From: JAGVSR01 sp963750715
Lineage (GTDB): Bacteria > Pseudomonadota > Alphaproteobacteria > Rhizobiales > Hyphomicrobiaceae
Reading direction: 5' to 3'
DNA: 64,000 bases
NCBI GenBank assembly: GCA_963750715.1
Contig: CAVVRP010000012.1
Coordinates: 744,001-808,000, forward strand
The position numbers and the translations under genes are program-made. Position 1 is the stretch's first letter. Every line of letters begins with the position of its first letter. The notes below the pieces were generated by a model. That model had not been told where the DNA came from, searched no databases, and worked only from the letters and a program-made list of their open reading frames with translations. Below are positions 21,381 through 29,805 of the stretch, piece by piece.

Positions 21381-22040
21381 ATGACCACGTTACCCACCGT
21401 CCTCATCACAGGCTTCGGGCCGTTTCCCGGCGTCCCTGTCAATGCCAGCGCCTTGCTGGCTGAGCGGCTCGCTTTGACTCTGGCGACACGCTTTCCCCGT
21501 CGACAGTTCTTGTGGGCCCGGCTCGACACGGAATGGACTGCCGGCCTCGCCGCCCTCGATAAACTCTACGAACAGCATCGGCCGTCGCTGGCCTTGCACT
21601 TCGGCGTCTCGGCGAGGGCGTCAGGCTTCGCCATCGAGACGACAGCACGCAACACCACCGCCGACAAACCGGATGCCGCGGGCGATCGCCGCCGGCAGCA
21701 TTGCGTCATCGAAGGCGCGAGCGAAACCCTGCCCGCACGGCTGCCGGCCGAAGCCATCGCACGGCGGCTTTCCGCTCTCGCGATCCCGGCCGCAACCTCG
21801 GAAGACGCCGGAGACTACCTTTGCAACGCCGTGCTGTTCCGGGCCCTGCACCATGCCGAGCAAAACCTGCCGGCCGCACGGATCGGCTTCGTGCACATTC
21901 CCGCAAGCCTGGCCGGCCACGGCGACGATGGCTCATTGCCGGGTCCGGGTTGTCCGCTCGACTGGTCGACGGCCGTCGCCGGCGGGGTGGAGATTGCCCG
22001 AACCTGCCTCGGACTGAAGCCGCCGCGCCCGGCGCGGTAA
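21381..22040 (+). CDS. Pyroglutamyl-peptidase I-like (C15) cysteine peptidase
   Basis: A 219-residue peptidase C15 homologue; the family removes N-terminal pyroglutamate from peptides. The N-terminal signature VLITGFGPFPGVPVNASALL is complete. The expected catalytic residues are visible: a Glu in FAIETTARN, the Cys in SEDAGDYLCNAVLF and the His in IGFVHIPAS. The C-terminal tail is short and Pro-rich. The sequence is divergent from characterised Pcp enzymes, so substrate preference is uncertain. The start at 21381 directly precedes the first strand of the fold. Confidence 0.85.
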   Translation: MTTLPTVLITGFGPFPGVPVNASALLAERLALTLATRFPRRQFLWARLDTEWTAGLAALDKLYEQHRPSLALHFGVSARASGFAIETTARNTTADKPDAAGDRRRQHCVIEGASETLPARLPAEAIARRLSALAIPAATSEDAGDYLCNAVLFRALHHAEQNLPAARIGFVHIPASLAGHGDDGSLPGPGCPLDWSTAVAGGVEIARTCLGLKPPRPAR

Positions 22041-22097
22041 TAGTCCTTAACTGGTGCGGAACATGCTGGGGCATCTCATCCCCGGGTGATGTGTGCC

Positions 22098-23153
22098 ATG
22101 ACGATCGACCGCCGTAACATTATGTCCGCCGGCGTCGCCGGAACGGGTGCCATACTCAGTGGACGCCGCCCGCGCCGCCGGGCCACAGCTAACTGGGCTC
22201 CCGCCGAGAGGGCGGCAACATGTCCGATCTGCCGGACCACAGCCTTTTCGAACAGGCGGCCGTTCTGTATAAGGCGATCGATAGGGCCGCCTCTGAGAGT
22301 TGGGCGCTTCGGCTTCCCACAGGCCGCTTCCGCATCGGGGGTGTGAAACTGAGAACGGGTTCGCGGCTCGTCGGCGCTCATGGCGGCACGGTCCTGGAAT
22401 TCGGTGGCGGCTCCGCGTTCCTGACGGACGCAACGCAGTAGGCATTCTGCTGGCAGACCTTGTTCTCAACGGCGCTAAACTGCATCTCGATGCGGAGGAA
22501 GCTGAGGGCCTGATCGCATTCTCCGGCTGCTCCTGCCTGGCATTGCCGGTGTCGGCGTGCCGGATCTCTGCTGAATGGCCTGCGCCTCGATCGCTGTTCC
22601 GGACGCACCCGCGATTGCCGCATCTCGCATGCATCGCTTGCTGGACTTGTGAGCCTCGATTCAGGCGACCTCGACATCACCCACAATGAGATTTCGAAAT
22701 GTGGCAACAACGACATCCAGATCTGGCGAAGCGAACCCGACGACGACGGCTCAATGGTCACCGGCAACCGCATTTCGCACATCGCGGCCAAGGCCGGGGC
22801 ACCGGCGAGAACGGCAACGGCGTCAACGTTTTCCGCGCCGGTTCCGTATTCGTCTCGGGCTACTCCGCGATCCGCGGCAACGCCGCATCGAACATCCAGT
22901 CGTGCCAGCGTCTGGGTCAAGTGGCGCTCTATGCCGAGTTCGGCTTCGAATGCGCGCTCATCGCGGACCTGATCGACACGGCCGCGACCAGCATCTCCGT
23001 CACCAATTTCGACGAGGGTTGGGCATCGTGCAAGGCGACCTGATCGGCAACCTGTTCCGCCGCGATCACGAGCCCGACCACAAGCGCGGGGCAGGCATAG
23101 GCGTGGAAGCCGGCAGAATCCGCGTTGCCATCAGCGGCAACGTCATCGCCTGA
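22098..23153 (+). pseudogene. Decayed Tat-signal parallel beta-helix repeat protein (TIGR03808-like)
   Basis: Fragments in all three plus frames resemble one exported repeat protein. They are a Tat signal (MTIDRRNIMSAGVAGTGAIL), a polysaccharide-lyase-like start (WALRLPTGRFRIGGVKLRTG), and beta-helix turns such as LDITHNEISKCGNNDIQIWR, NGNGVNVFRAG, NAASNIQSCQRLGQVALYAE and IRVAISGNVIA. The twin-Arg signal plus right-handed beta-helix repeats match the TIGR03808 group known from Rhizobiales. At least five frame changes and apparent losses shorten it to about 350 codons. This many lesions in one gene looks more like real decay than the single indels elsewhere. Confidence 0.65.
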
Positions 23154-23162
23154 AACTCCCGC

Positions 23163-23810
23163 TCATTTCGGTGGGCTGGCCGCGACGATTTTGAGCAGGT
23201 CGCTATCCTTGGCGATCTGGGCTGTGTCCGCGCATTTTTCCTTCGCCGCCGCCGTGCACTCGATCGTGACTGTATAGGGCACGCCGAACTTTTTGATCGT
23301 ATACTCGGCGATGAACCCCTCCATACCCTCCTCGACCTGCCCATCGAACGTAGAGACCTTCGGACCGGCACTCGCGGCCGCTCCCGACGACGGCGTATCG
23401 TAGACGGGATAGTCATTGCCGAAGCTGTGCTGCACGCGCAAATCCGCTTCGACGCTGACAGTGATGTCGCCGTAGGTGTCGACAACCTGATACCAGACGG
23501 GGTTGGCCGAGTCCGTATGGATCTTGCGATCGCCGGCGGGTTGCGGGCCAAGCCCGGAGAATGCGCTTTGCACGATCCCGGGCGCACCCTGAAACACCAG
23601 AACGGGAAGCTTCACCTTGTCGAGCGGTGTCGCCTCGGCTGGAGCCAGCCCGTTGCGGTCATCGGCCTCCCGCTGCTCGACGAAGCTTTTGACTTCCGCG
23701 TTCGACCAATCCACTTGCAGCAATGTTACTTCCGCTCTCAACGGCGCCGCGGTCGATGCGGCCATTATCATGAGGGTAGCGGGGAGGCAATAACGCTTCA
23801 TGTCGAGCAT
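23163..23810 (-). CDS. Exported protein of unknown function beside the S8-M4 protease
   Basis: A 215-residue exported protein with a signal peptide (ending AAPLRA near residue 26). The mature domain begins EVTLLQVDWSNAEVKSFVEQ and includes KLPVLVFQGAPGIV, NPVWYQVVDTYGDITVSVEA and YTIKKFGVPYTVTIECTAAA. No family is recognised. The gene begins 11 bases after the stop of the S8-M4 protease, so the two are almost certainly co-transcribed; a role as partner, inhibitor or immunity-like protein of that protease is possible but inferred from position only. The ATG three codons downstream (23801) is an equally good start. Confidence 0.65.
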   Translation of the reverse strand: MLDMKRYCLPATLMIMAASTAAPLRAEVTLLQVDWSNAEVKSFVEQREADDRNGLAPAEATPLDKVKLPVLVFQGAPGIVQSAFSGLGPQPAGDRKIHTDSANPVWYQVVDTYGDITVSVEADLRVQHSFGNDYPVYDTPSSGAAASAGPKVSTFDGQVEEGMEGFIAEYTIKKFGVPYTVTIECTAAAKEKCADTAQIAKDSDLLKIVAASPPK

Positions 23811-23820
23811 CCTCAATCCT

Positions 23821-26800
23821 TCAGCTGCCGACTGCGAGGCCAACGGCCTGTCGGGCGGCTGACACTGACTGGCAGTCCGCCTCGGTGAAGCCGGCCTTGC
23901 CGCCGGCGGTGAGGTCGAGGCAGGACTGCAGAAATCCGTCGGCGGCATCCAGAAGCGACGACGACGAGTTGAGATTTGCCGTCACCGTCCGGTAGGTGAG
24001 CCGGGCCAGCTTGGCTCGACCGATGCCCGTCACCGTGATGCCTCGGTGCGTGCCGCCTTCCGCGACAAGATAGGCGAACTTGTTGAGGATGCCGCTGTTG
24101 AAATGGACGCAACCGTTATCGGCAAGCCAGGTCGAACCGCACAGCGGATCAGCTTCAGTCAACTTGTCAGCATAGTGATCTGGCTGTCCTCGATTGGCGG
24201 ACGAAAAGGGGGCCTGCCTGTTGAACAGGGAATTCTGGGCGGCATCGGAGAGGTTGGGATTGGCGAGACTGCGCAAGGGCTGGTCCACCGAAAAACCCGG
24301 TGCGTCTTCGCCGATGAGCCAGTTGCCTTCTTCGCCCTTGGCATAGAACTCGATTAGTGCGCCGAAGATATCCGCAATGCTCTCGTTCACCGCTCCGGGT
24401 TCATCGGCATAAACGAGCTTTGATTCGTAGGCGATAATGCCATGGGTCATCTCGTGCGCCACGATATCCACGGCACCCGCGTATCCCGGCCCGAACACCA
24501 TCGCGTTGCCCTTCGGACAATCGTAGGACTGACGGGAACACCAGAATGCATTGCGCGTGGCGCCGTGGCGGACGTAGGATTCCAGCGGGCTGCCGCCGAG
24601 TGGGCCGTCGCCGTCGTTGTCATCATAGCTTTCGCGGCCCAACATAAGGAAAAAGAAATCGCGCACCGCGCCAGTATAGCGGAAGGCCTGTTCGGCATCC
24701 TCCGTCAATAGCGCGCTGTTCGGCCGGACGCCCTCGTCCACCACGACCTTGCCGCCGCTCGTCGTCTGTCCGAGGTCGTAGATCCGGCGCACCATGGCGC
24801 TCGGACGGTCCCGGAAGTAATGGAAAACCTCTCGCGTGCCGGCATCGACGAAGATGCGGTAAATATCGATCGAGACTAGCCAAGCGAGCCGCGCGCCGCC
24901 CTCAACATTGGCGCGTTGCAGGGCGGGGTCGAACACCACGAGTTCTGCGGACGCGGGCACCAGTTCGGGATTAGGCCCCATCTGCAGCGGCGGCGCGGGC
25001 GACGTGGCCGACCCGCGCATCAACTGTTTCAGCCGCTCGCGCGCGGCGGACGTAGCTTCGGCTTCTGTGACTTTCGGCACCGTGTCGCTCACCGCGACGG
25101 CGGATGTCGTGCCCTGATAGCGCGTCACCCCGAGTGAACTTTCGACGACGAGCTTTGCGGTCGAGCCGAACACCGGCACGCCATTGATGCGCTGTTCGAC
25201 GTTGGCGATATAGCGCTCGGGGAAATCCGGATCCGGCCGCCGCCCGACATACTGCATCTGGGCCTGCTTGTTGCGGGTGGCGAGCGCTGCCGTCAATCCG
25301 CCCGTGTTGAGAAATCCTTCGACGATCCGGCGCGTATCGTCATCACTGAGCTTGCCGCTCCGGGTTGCTGACGCAGCAAGAGCGTCGCTGTCGGGCTTGA
25401 GGCCGGTGATGCTGCTCGGCAGGCCCGTAGCCGGATTGATCGTGATCTTGACGTCCGGGTTGTCGCGCTTCAGATCCACGATCGCCTTGGCGATGCCCGC
25501 GCGAAACTCCTCGTCCCGTTGCGTAGGCTTGTTGCCAGTCGTGTTGGTGGATGTCGCGTCCGTTGATGGCGACCCTGGGATCGGCGGAGAACTGCCGTTG
25601 GTATTTTCGGTCTGAGCCGTCGTCGTACCCACATTTGCGGAGGCGTCCGTCGTGCTACCGGTCGGCGTGGACGTCTGGTCGTTCGCCATGGCGGCGGCAA
25701 TCAGCATCGCATCCTTGCGGCGGCATTTGGTCGGAGCTTCCGTCGGGATGTCGGCGGCTGCGACAAACGTCGCATCGAGGCGTTCGCCGAGCTTTGTCTC
25801 GGCGAGGGCAACCGTCAATTCTTCGTCACTCCCCTGCCAGGCAAACTCCAGCGCGTCGAGATCCGAGCGCGGCTCCGGCCGGACGCTCTTGCCAAGCGTG
25901 CGTATTGCGCCCTGGCCGTTACCGTTCAGGTCGATTTGGGGCCAGAAGCACTCGTTGTCGTCCACCACCCCGTCACCATTGAGATCTTCGGTGAACGGAG
26001 CCTCGGTCATCGCCGACGTTTCGATGCTGGCCAACTGCTTGGCGAAGATTTTCATGTCGCCAGCATCGACTTTGCCGTTTCCATCGAGATCGGCAAGCAG
26101 CGTCGCCGCCGCGTCGGCGCCACGCAGCACAGCTTCCAGCGCGTCGAGCGTACCGGCGCCTTTGGCGCCATCGGCCGGTGGCGTCGCCGTCGACTCGATG
26201 ATGTCGATCACCTCCGCCGGGGTCCGCGAGGGCTCAAGTTCGAAAAGGATGCCGGCAAGGGCCGAAACGTGCGGTGCTGCCTGCGACGTGCCCGAGCAGA
26301 CGCTGAAGCTCGCCTCGCCTTTCGCAAGCGTGCTCATGATGTCGACACCGGGGGCGGCGACGTGACCGCCCACGTTCGAGAACGATGCACGCTTCAAATC
26401 GCGGTCGACCGCCTCGACGACAAGGATGTTCTTGACCGGCTCGCCGCTCGTCCATTCGTAAGTGCCAGCCCACGCGAACGGGGACGCCCAGCGCGTATCG
26501 AGCGGTTCGCTCCGTCCCTCGGAATCGTTGCCGGCGGCGACGACGAACAAAACCTCATCCTCGACCAGACGCGCCATGGTGCGAATAACGGTCGCCTGCT
26601 CGGCGATGTGCAGTTTAAGTCCGTTGACGCTATCGGGATCGGCATCACCCAGGACGCCGCGCGCGACGAAGTTGTAGGCCAGACTGATGTTGACTACGCG
26701 CAGCGGCTCGCCGCTTTTGAGATTGTCGGTCAGATAGAACATCGTATTGGCGAGAACGTCGGAGAACAGCATGGCTTGCTGCTGCCAGCTCTGGTTGGCG

Positions 26801-27933
26801 CCGAGCCTGTCTCGCTCGCGAATGAAATCCGCACCGATGGCAATCGCGTCGATCTTCGCGTCGGGTACGATGCCGTCTATGCCGGGACCGTTCTTCTGGC
26901 TGGCGCCGATGATCCCGGCGACGTGCGTGCCGTGATTGCTTTCGCAATCCGGCTTCACCAGCGGCGGCCGCAGGGCGCCGCGCGCCATCTTGAACGTAAC
27001 GCCGCCGTTGTCCGCGAAGCCGACGTCGATGACGCCGATCTTGGGGCGGACGGCCTGCGGATTCTGTTTGCGAAAGCGTTCGACGACAGACCATACCGCC
27101 GGCATCCGGATGGCCTTGAGGCCCCAGTTTCCGTCGGCATCCACGCCGGGCGTCCAACGCCAGCTGTAGTCCTTGCCCCCTTGCCGCGCCGCCGCTCCGC
27201 CGGGCTTAGGCAGCGCCTTGCTGTCGATGACCGAATTGACGAATGCGGCATCGACGATCGGCTCCTTGCGCAACGCCTTGATCAGAGGCGGATCGAGAAT
27301 CCTGTCCAACTTCTGAGCAGGGTCCGTCACGCTTTCAAGATCGGACTCGGCAGCCGGACGCGCAGTTCTGGCTCCGGACGGCGGATCGTTGGCCTCGACG
27401 GTGATGACGCCCAGAGCCCCGATCACCTTGGTGATCTTGAGATCGTATTTCTTGAGCAGCGTGGCGATCTGCTCCTCATTCGCCGCGGGATTGAGCTGGA
27501 TGACGAAGCTGTTGCGCTTGGCGACGGGAACCGGTGTTTCGGCTTGAGCAACGACCACGCCGCCGTTGACAGGGCTCGACTGCGCAACCCTTGTGCCCCC
27601 GGCCTGCGATGCGGTGCTGGGAAACAGCGAAAGGAAGTCGTCGGCCGCCGGCGCATTCGTCAACCGGCGCGCCGGCGAGGGGGTTGGCGAGAGGGAACCG
27701 CTGCCGCGCTTCTTCGAATCCTTGTCAGGATCGACCCACTGGAAATCCTCCTTTTTCGGCTGCTTTGCAGGAGCATTCGGCTTGTTGCCTGTGGTGGGTC
27801 GATCGGGTTTCGGCGCGAACTTCTGTTCCAGCATCTGTTGCAGCCGATCGTAATTCGGCTTTTCGTCGGCGCGCGCGATTTGGACCGGCAGCGCCAGCAT
27901 CGCAGCGAGAAAGAACGCGGCACTCTTCAGCAT
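23821..27933 (-). CDS. Dual protease: subtilisin (S8) fused to thermolysin-like (M4) domain
   Basis: A 1370-residue exported protein with two complete protease active sites. Order: signal peptide (1-22); disordered linker; I9-like propeptide (about 142-180); S8 domain with D303 (IGVIDVGF), H334 (SNHGTHVAG), oxyanion N469 (VAAGND) and S550 (GTSQAAPHV); EF-hand/dockerin-like calcium loops at 615-626, 650-661 and 668-675; Thr/Ser-rich linker (750-805); FTP/PepSY-like propeptide (about 805-1030); M4 domain with HEMTH (1160-1164), E1184 as third zinc ligand and catalytic H1277 in VHFNSGILNK. The 20-residue spacing from H1164 to E1184 is that of thermolysin. All catalytic residues are intact. The ATG at 27933 starts at the signal peptide. 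Substrate unknown. Confidence 0.92.
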   Translation of the reverse strand: MLKSAAFFLAAMLALPVQIARADEKPNYDRLQQMLEQKFAPKPDRPTTGNKPNAPAKQPKKEDFQWVDPDKDSKKRGSGSLSPTPSPARRLTNAPAADDFLSLFPSTASQAGGTRVAQSSPVNGGVVVAQAETPVPVAKRNSFVIQLNPAANEEQIATLLKKYDLKITKVIGALGVITVEANDPPSGARTARPAAESDLESVTDPAQKLDRILDPPLIKALRKEPIVDAAFVNSVIDSKALPKPGGAAARQGGKDYSWRWTPGVDADGNWGLKAIRMPAVWSVVERFRKQNPQAVRPKIGVIDVGFADNGGVTFKMARGALRPPLVKPDCESNHGTHVAGIIGASQKNGPGIDGIVPDAKIDAIAIGADFIRERDRLGANQSWQQQAMLFSDVLANTMFYLTDNLKSGEPLRVVNISLAYNFVARGVLGDADPDSVNGLKLHIAEQATVIRTMARLVEDEVLFVVAAGNDSEGRSEPLDTRWASPFAWAGTYEWTSGEPVKNILVVEAVDRDLKRASFSNVGGHVAAPGVDIMSTLAKGEASFSVCSGTSQAAPHVSALAGILFELEPSRTPAEVIDIIESTATPPADGAKGAGTLDALEAVLRGADAAATLLADLDGNGKVDAGDMKIFAKQLASIETSAMTEAPFTEDLNGDGVVDDNECFWPQIDLNGNGQGAIRTLGKSVRPEPRSDLDALEFAWQGSDEELTVALAETKLGERLDATFVAAADIPTEAPTKCRRKDAMLIAAAMANDQTSTPTGSTTDASANVGTTTAQTENTNGSSPPIPGSPSTDATSTNTTGNKPTQRDEEFRAGIAKAIVDLKRDNPDVKITINPATGLPSSITGLKPDSDALAASATRSGKLSDDDTRRIVEGFLNTGGLTAALATRNKQAQMQYVGRRPDPDFPERYIANVEQRINGVPVFGSTAKLVVESSLGVTRYQGTTSAVAVSDTVPKVTEAEATSAARERLKQLMRGSATSPAPPLQMGPNPELVPASAELVVFDPALQRANVEGGARLAWLVSIDIYRIFVDAGTREVFHYFRDRPSAMVRRIYDLGQTTSGGKVVVDEGVRPNSALLTEDAEQAFRYTGAVRDFFFLMLGRESYDDNDGDGPLGGSPLESYVRHGATRNAFWCSRQSYDCPKGNAMVFGPGYAGAVDIVAHEMTHGIIAYESKLVYADEPGAVNESIADIFGALIEFYAKGEEGNWLIGEDAPGFSVDQPLRSLANPNLSDAAQNSLFNRQAPFSSANRGQPDHYADKLTEADPLCGSTWLADNGCVHFNSGILNKFAYLVAEGGTHRGITVTGIGRAKLARLTYRTVTANLNSSSSLLDAADGFLQSCLDLTAGGKAGFTEADCQSVSAARQAVGLAVGS

Positions 27934-28025
27934 GTCGGCTCCTCCGTCGTGCCACCTGCCCATCGGCTTGATGGGCGGGCGCGTGGAATTTGCGGGAGGA
28001 GTATGTTGTCCTCCCGCCGCATGGA

Positions 28026-29663
28026 TCAGTTCTGCCACCGGCTGTACCAGCCGTAGACCGTATCTTTGATGGACTGCCACCAGCCCTTCGGCGCCTCCGG
28101 TGCAGGTGCCGGCGCGGGAGCGGGCGGCACTGGCTCCGGCGGGGCCGGCTGTGGCGCAGGTTCGGGCGGAGCCGGTGCCGGCGGCACAGGCTCGGGGACC
28201 GGTTGCGGCGGAACAGGCGTCGGCGCAGGCGGCATTGGCTGCGGTGTCGGTGCCGGCTCCGGAGACGGAGCAGGTGCAGGTTCGGGAGACGGTGGAGGCG
28301 GCGCAGGCTCGGGGGCTGGCTGCGGCGCAGGTTCCGGAGGCTGCGGTTCGGGCGCAGGCGGGGTCGGCACCGGTGCCGGCGGCGCAGGCAGCGGCTCGGG
28401 CGCGGGAGTTGGAGCGGGTACCGGCGCGGGCTGCGGTTCTGGCTGCGGAAGCGGCGTCGGCTCAGGCGGCGGTGCGGCTCCGATCTCGAGCGCGGGATCG
28501 ACCTTCAGATTGCCGTCGGCACCGATACCGGCATCGAACCCCTTGTCCTTGCGATAGGCCGCAACCAGCGAAGTGAACACGGGCACGTAGACCGACAACG
28601 TCTTGCCGCCCGCCGTGATGCGCTGGCGCGCCTGGAAATGCAGATGCAGGCTCGTCGAGGGTGAGCCGTTCATGATGTTCGAAACGCGACCGAGCACATC
28701 GCCCTGCCGAACGCTCTGGCCGGGCTTAACCGTGATCGATTTGGCGTTCATGTGAAGGTAGTAGTAGTCGGTGCCGTCCTTGGCCTTCAGTTGCACAGTC
28801 GTGTTCGACGTGACGTTGGTGATCGTACCGTCGGCAACCGCGACGGCCTCCCAGAAATTGTTCTTGTAGCTCGGTGGCCGGATGTCCTGGCCCTGGTGGC
28901 CGACGCCCGACGGACACAGCGGCATCGCCCAGCCGCGCACTTCGCAATAGTTATCCCGCTGCAGCATCGGATCGTAGTTGCGCGGATCGCTTTCGCTTCC
29001 CCCCGCCGCACCTTTACCGCCCCAGCCGCCGCCGCCGAAACCCCAGATCTGGGAATTCATGTGCGGATGGCGGCCGTCACCGAGCTTCAGCGGAAACACG
29101 ATGTCGCGCAGGTAGACGAAGCGGTCCGCCTGGCGTCCGCGCGCCTTGTCCTGCGCGCTTAGATTGCCCGGCGGGAAATAGGCGTAGCCCGGATTGGCAG
29201 GCGGCTTCGGCGGGACCGTGCCCCCGCCTGCGGTATCGCCGGTGCCCCCTGTTCCCGTTTCTCCGGACCCTCCGCTTCCCGTACCTGTCTCTGGTGATGG
29301 CGCTGGAGTGGGAGCGGGTCCACCGCCCGTGCCGGGGCCAGACGTTCCACCACCGGTTCCGGTGCCGTCGCCACCCGTGCCGGTTCCAAGATCGATCTCG
29401 CACTTGGCGAGCATCAGTCGCGACTCAGAAATTGCCGCGGCGGCCGGTGCGCACGGCACGGCGAAACGGTTGTTAGTCGGTACTACCTCACGGCCGTCCG
29501 AACTTAGACCACGAACAAGTGCATGGCTGCGCAGATCGCGTCCGGCGAGCTGTGATGGCGTAGCCGTCGTTTCAGCGATGCTCGTGGCAAACGCACGCAG
29601 TATCGGCGACGTCGCGAGCACAACCGAGCCTGCGATCAAGGCGACACTGAAACGCGATAACAC
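28026..29663 (-). CDS. M23 family metallopeptidase with polyproline tail
   Basis: A 545-residue exported LytM/M23 peptidase, presumably cutting peptidoglycan cross-links or proteins. A signal segment (about 1-27) is followed by a Gly/Thr linker (93-150) and the M23 domain, whose zinc ligands are H256 and D260 (VGHQGQD) and H342 of the HLH motif (340-342), with YYLHM carrying another conserved His. Residues about 405-525 are a Pro/Glu/Ala repeat, and the protein ends with an aromatic amphipathic segment (WWQSIKDTVYGWYSRWQN). A GTG start at 29663 is chosen because GAGGGGG lies five bases upstream and it places the signal segment at the N-terminus. The S8-M4 protease gene follows 92 bp downstream. 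Confidence 0.85.
   Translation of the reverse strand: MLSRFSVALIAGSVVLATSPILRAFATSIAETTATPSQLAGRDLRSHALVRGLSSDGREVVPTNNRFAVPCAPAAAAISESRLMLAKCEIDLGTGTGGDGTGTGGGTSGPGTGGGPAPTPAPSPETGTGSGGSGETGTGGTGDTAGGGTVPPKPPANPGYAYFPPGNLSAQDKARGRQADRFVYLRDIVFPLKLGDGRHPHMNSQIWGFGGGGWGGKGAAGGSESDPRNYDPMLQRDNYCEVRGWAMPLCPSGVGHQGQDIRPPSYKNNFWEAVAVADGTITNVTSNTTVQLKAKDGTDYYYLHMNAKSITVKPGQSVRQGDVLGRVSNIMNGSPSTSLHLHFQARQRITAGGKTLSVYVPVFTSLVAAYRKDKGFDAGIGADGNLKVDPALEIGAAPPPEPTPLPQPEPQPAPVPAPTPAPEPLPAPPAPVPTPPAPEPQPPEPAPQPAPEPAPPPPSPEPAPAPSPEPAPTPQPMPPAPTPVPPQPVPEPVPPAPAPPEPAPQPAPPEPVPPAPAPAPAPEAPKGWWQSIKDTVYGWYSRWQN
28090..28478. repeat. Low-complexity DNA encoding the polyproline tail
   Basis: A run of imperfect GGCGCAGG/GGCTCCGG units on the plus strand encodes about 130 residues of Pro-Ala-Pro-Glu type repeats in the M23 peptidase. 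The repeat is prone to slippage, so the tail length is likely to vary between strains and to be error-prone in assembly. Confidence 0.8.
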
Positions 29664-29805
29664 GGTAACCCCCTCAACTACGTGCCACTGCTTTCGCAAT
29701 GACTGTGGCAATGAGTTTATGCCCAAACGACCAAGGCGTGGCAAACGAACAAGATCTTCCATTGTCGCCGTTCGGCAACACTCAACGCACCCACAACCGG
29801 CATTA

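Noticed and set aside
25936..28056. A 706-codon open frame on the plus strand
   Set aside because: It is antisense to the S8-M4 protease, whose catalytic motifs are unmistakable. The plus-strand translation is Arg/Asp/Gly-rich with no domains, an effect of GC-rich codon usage.
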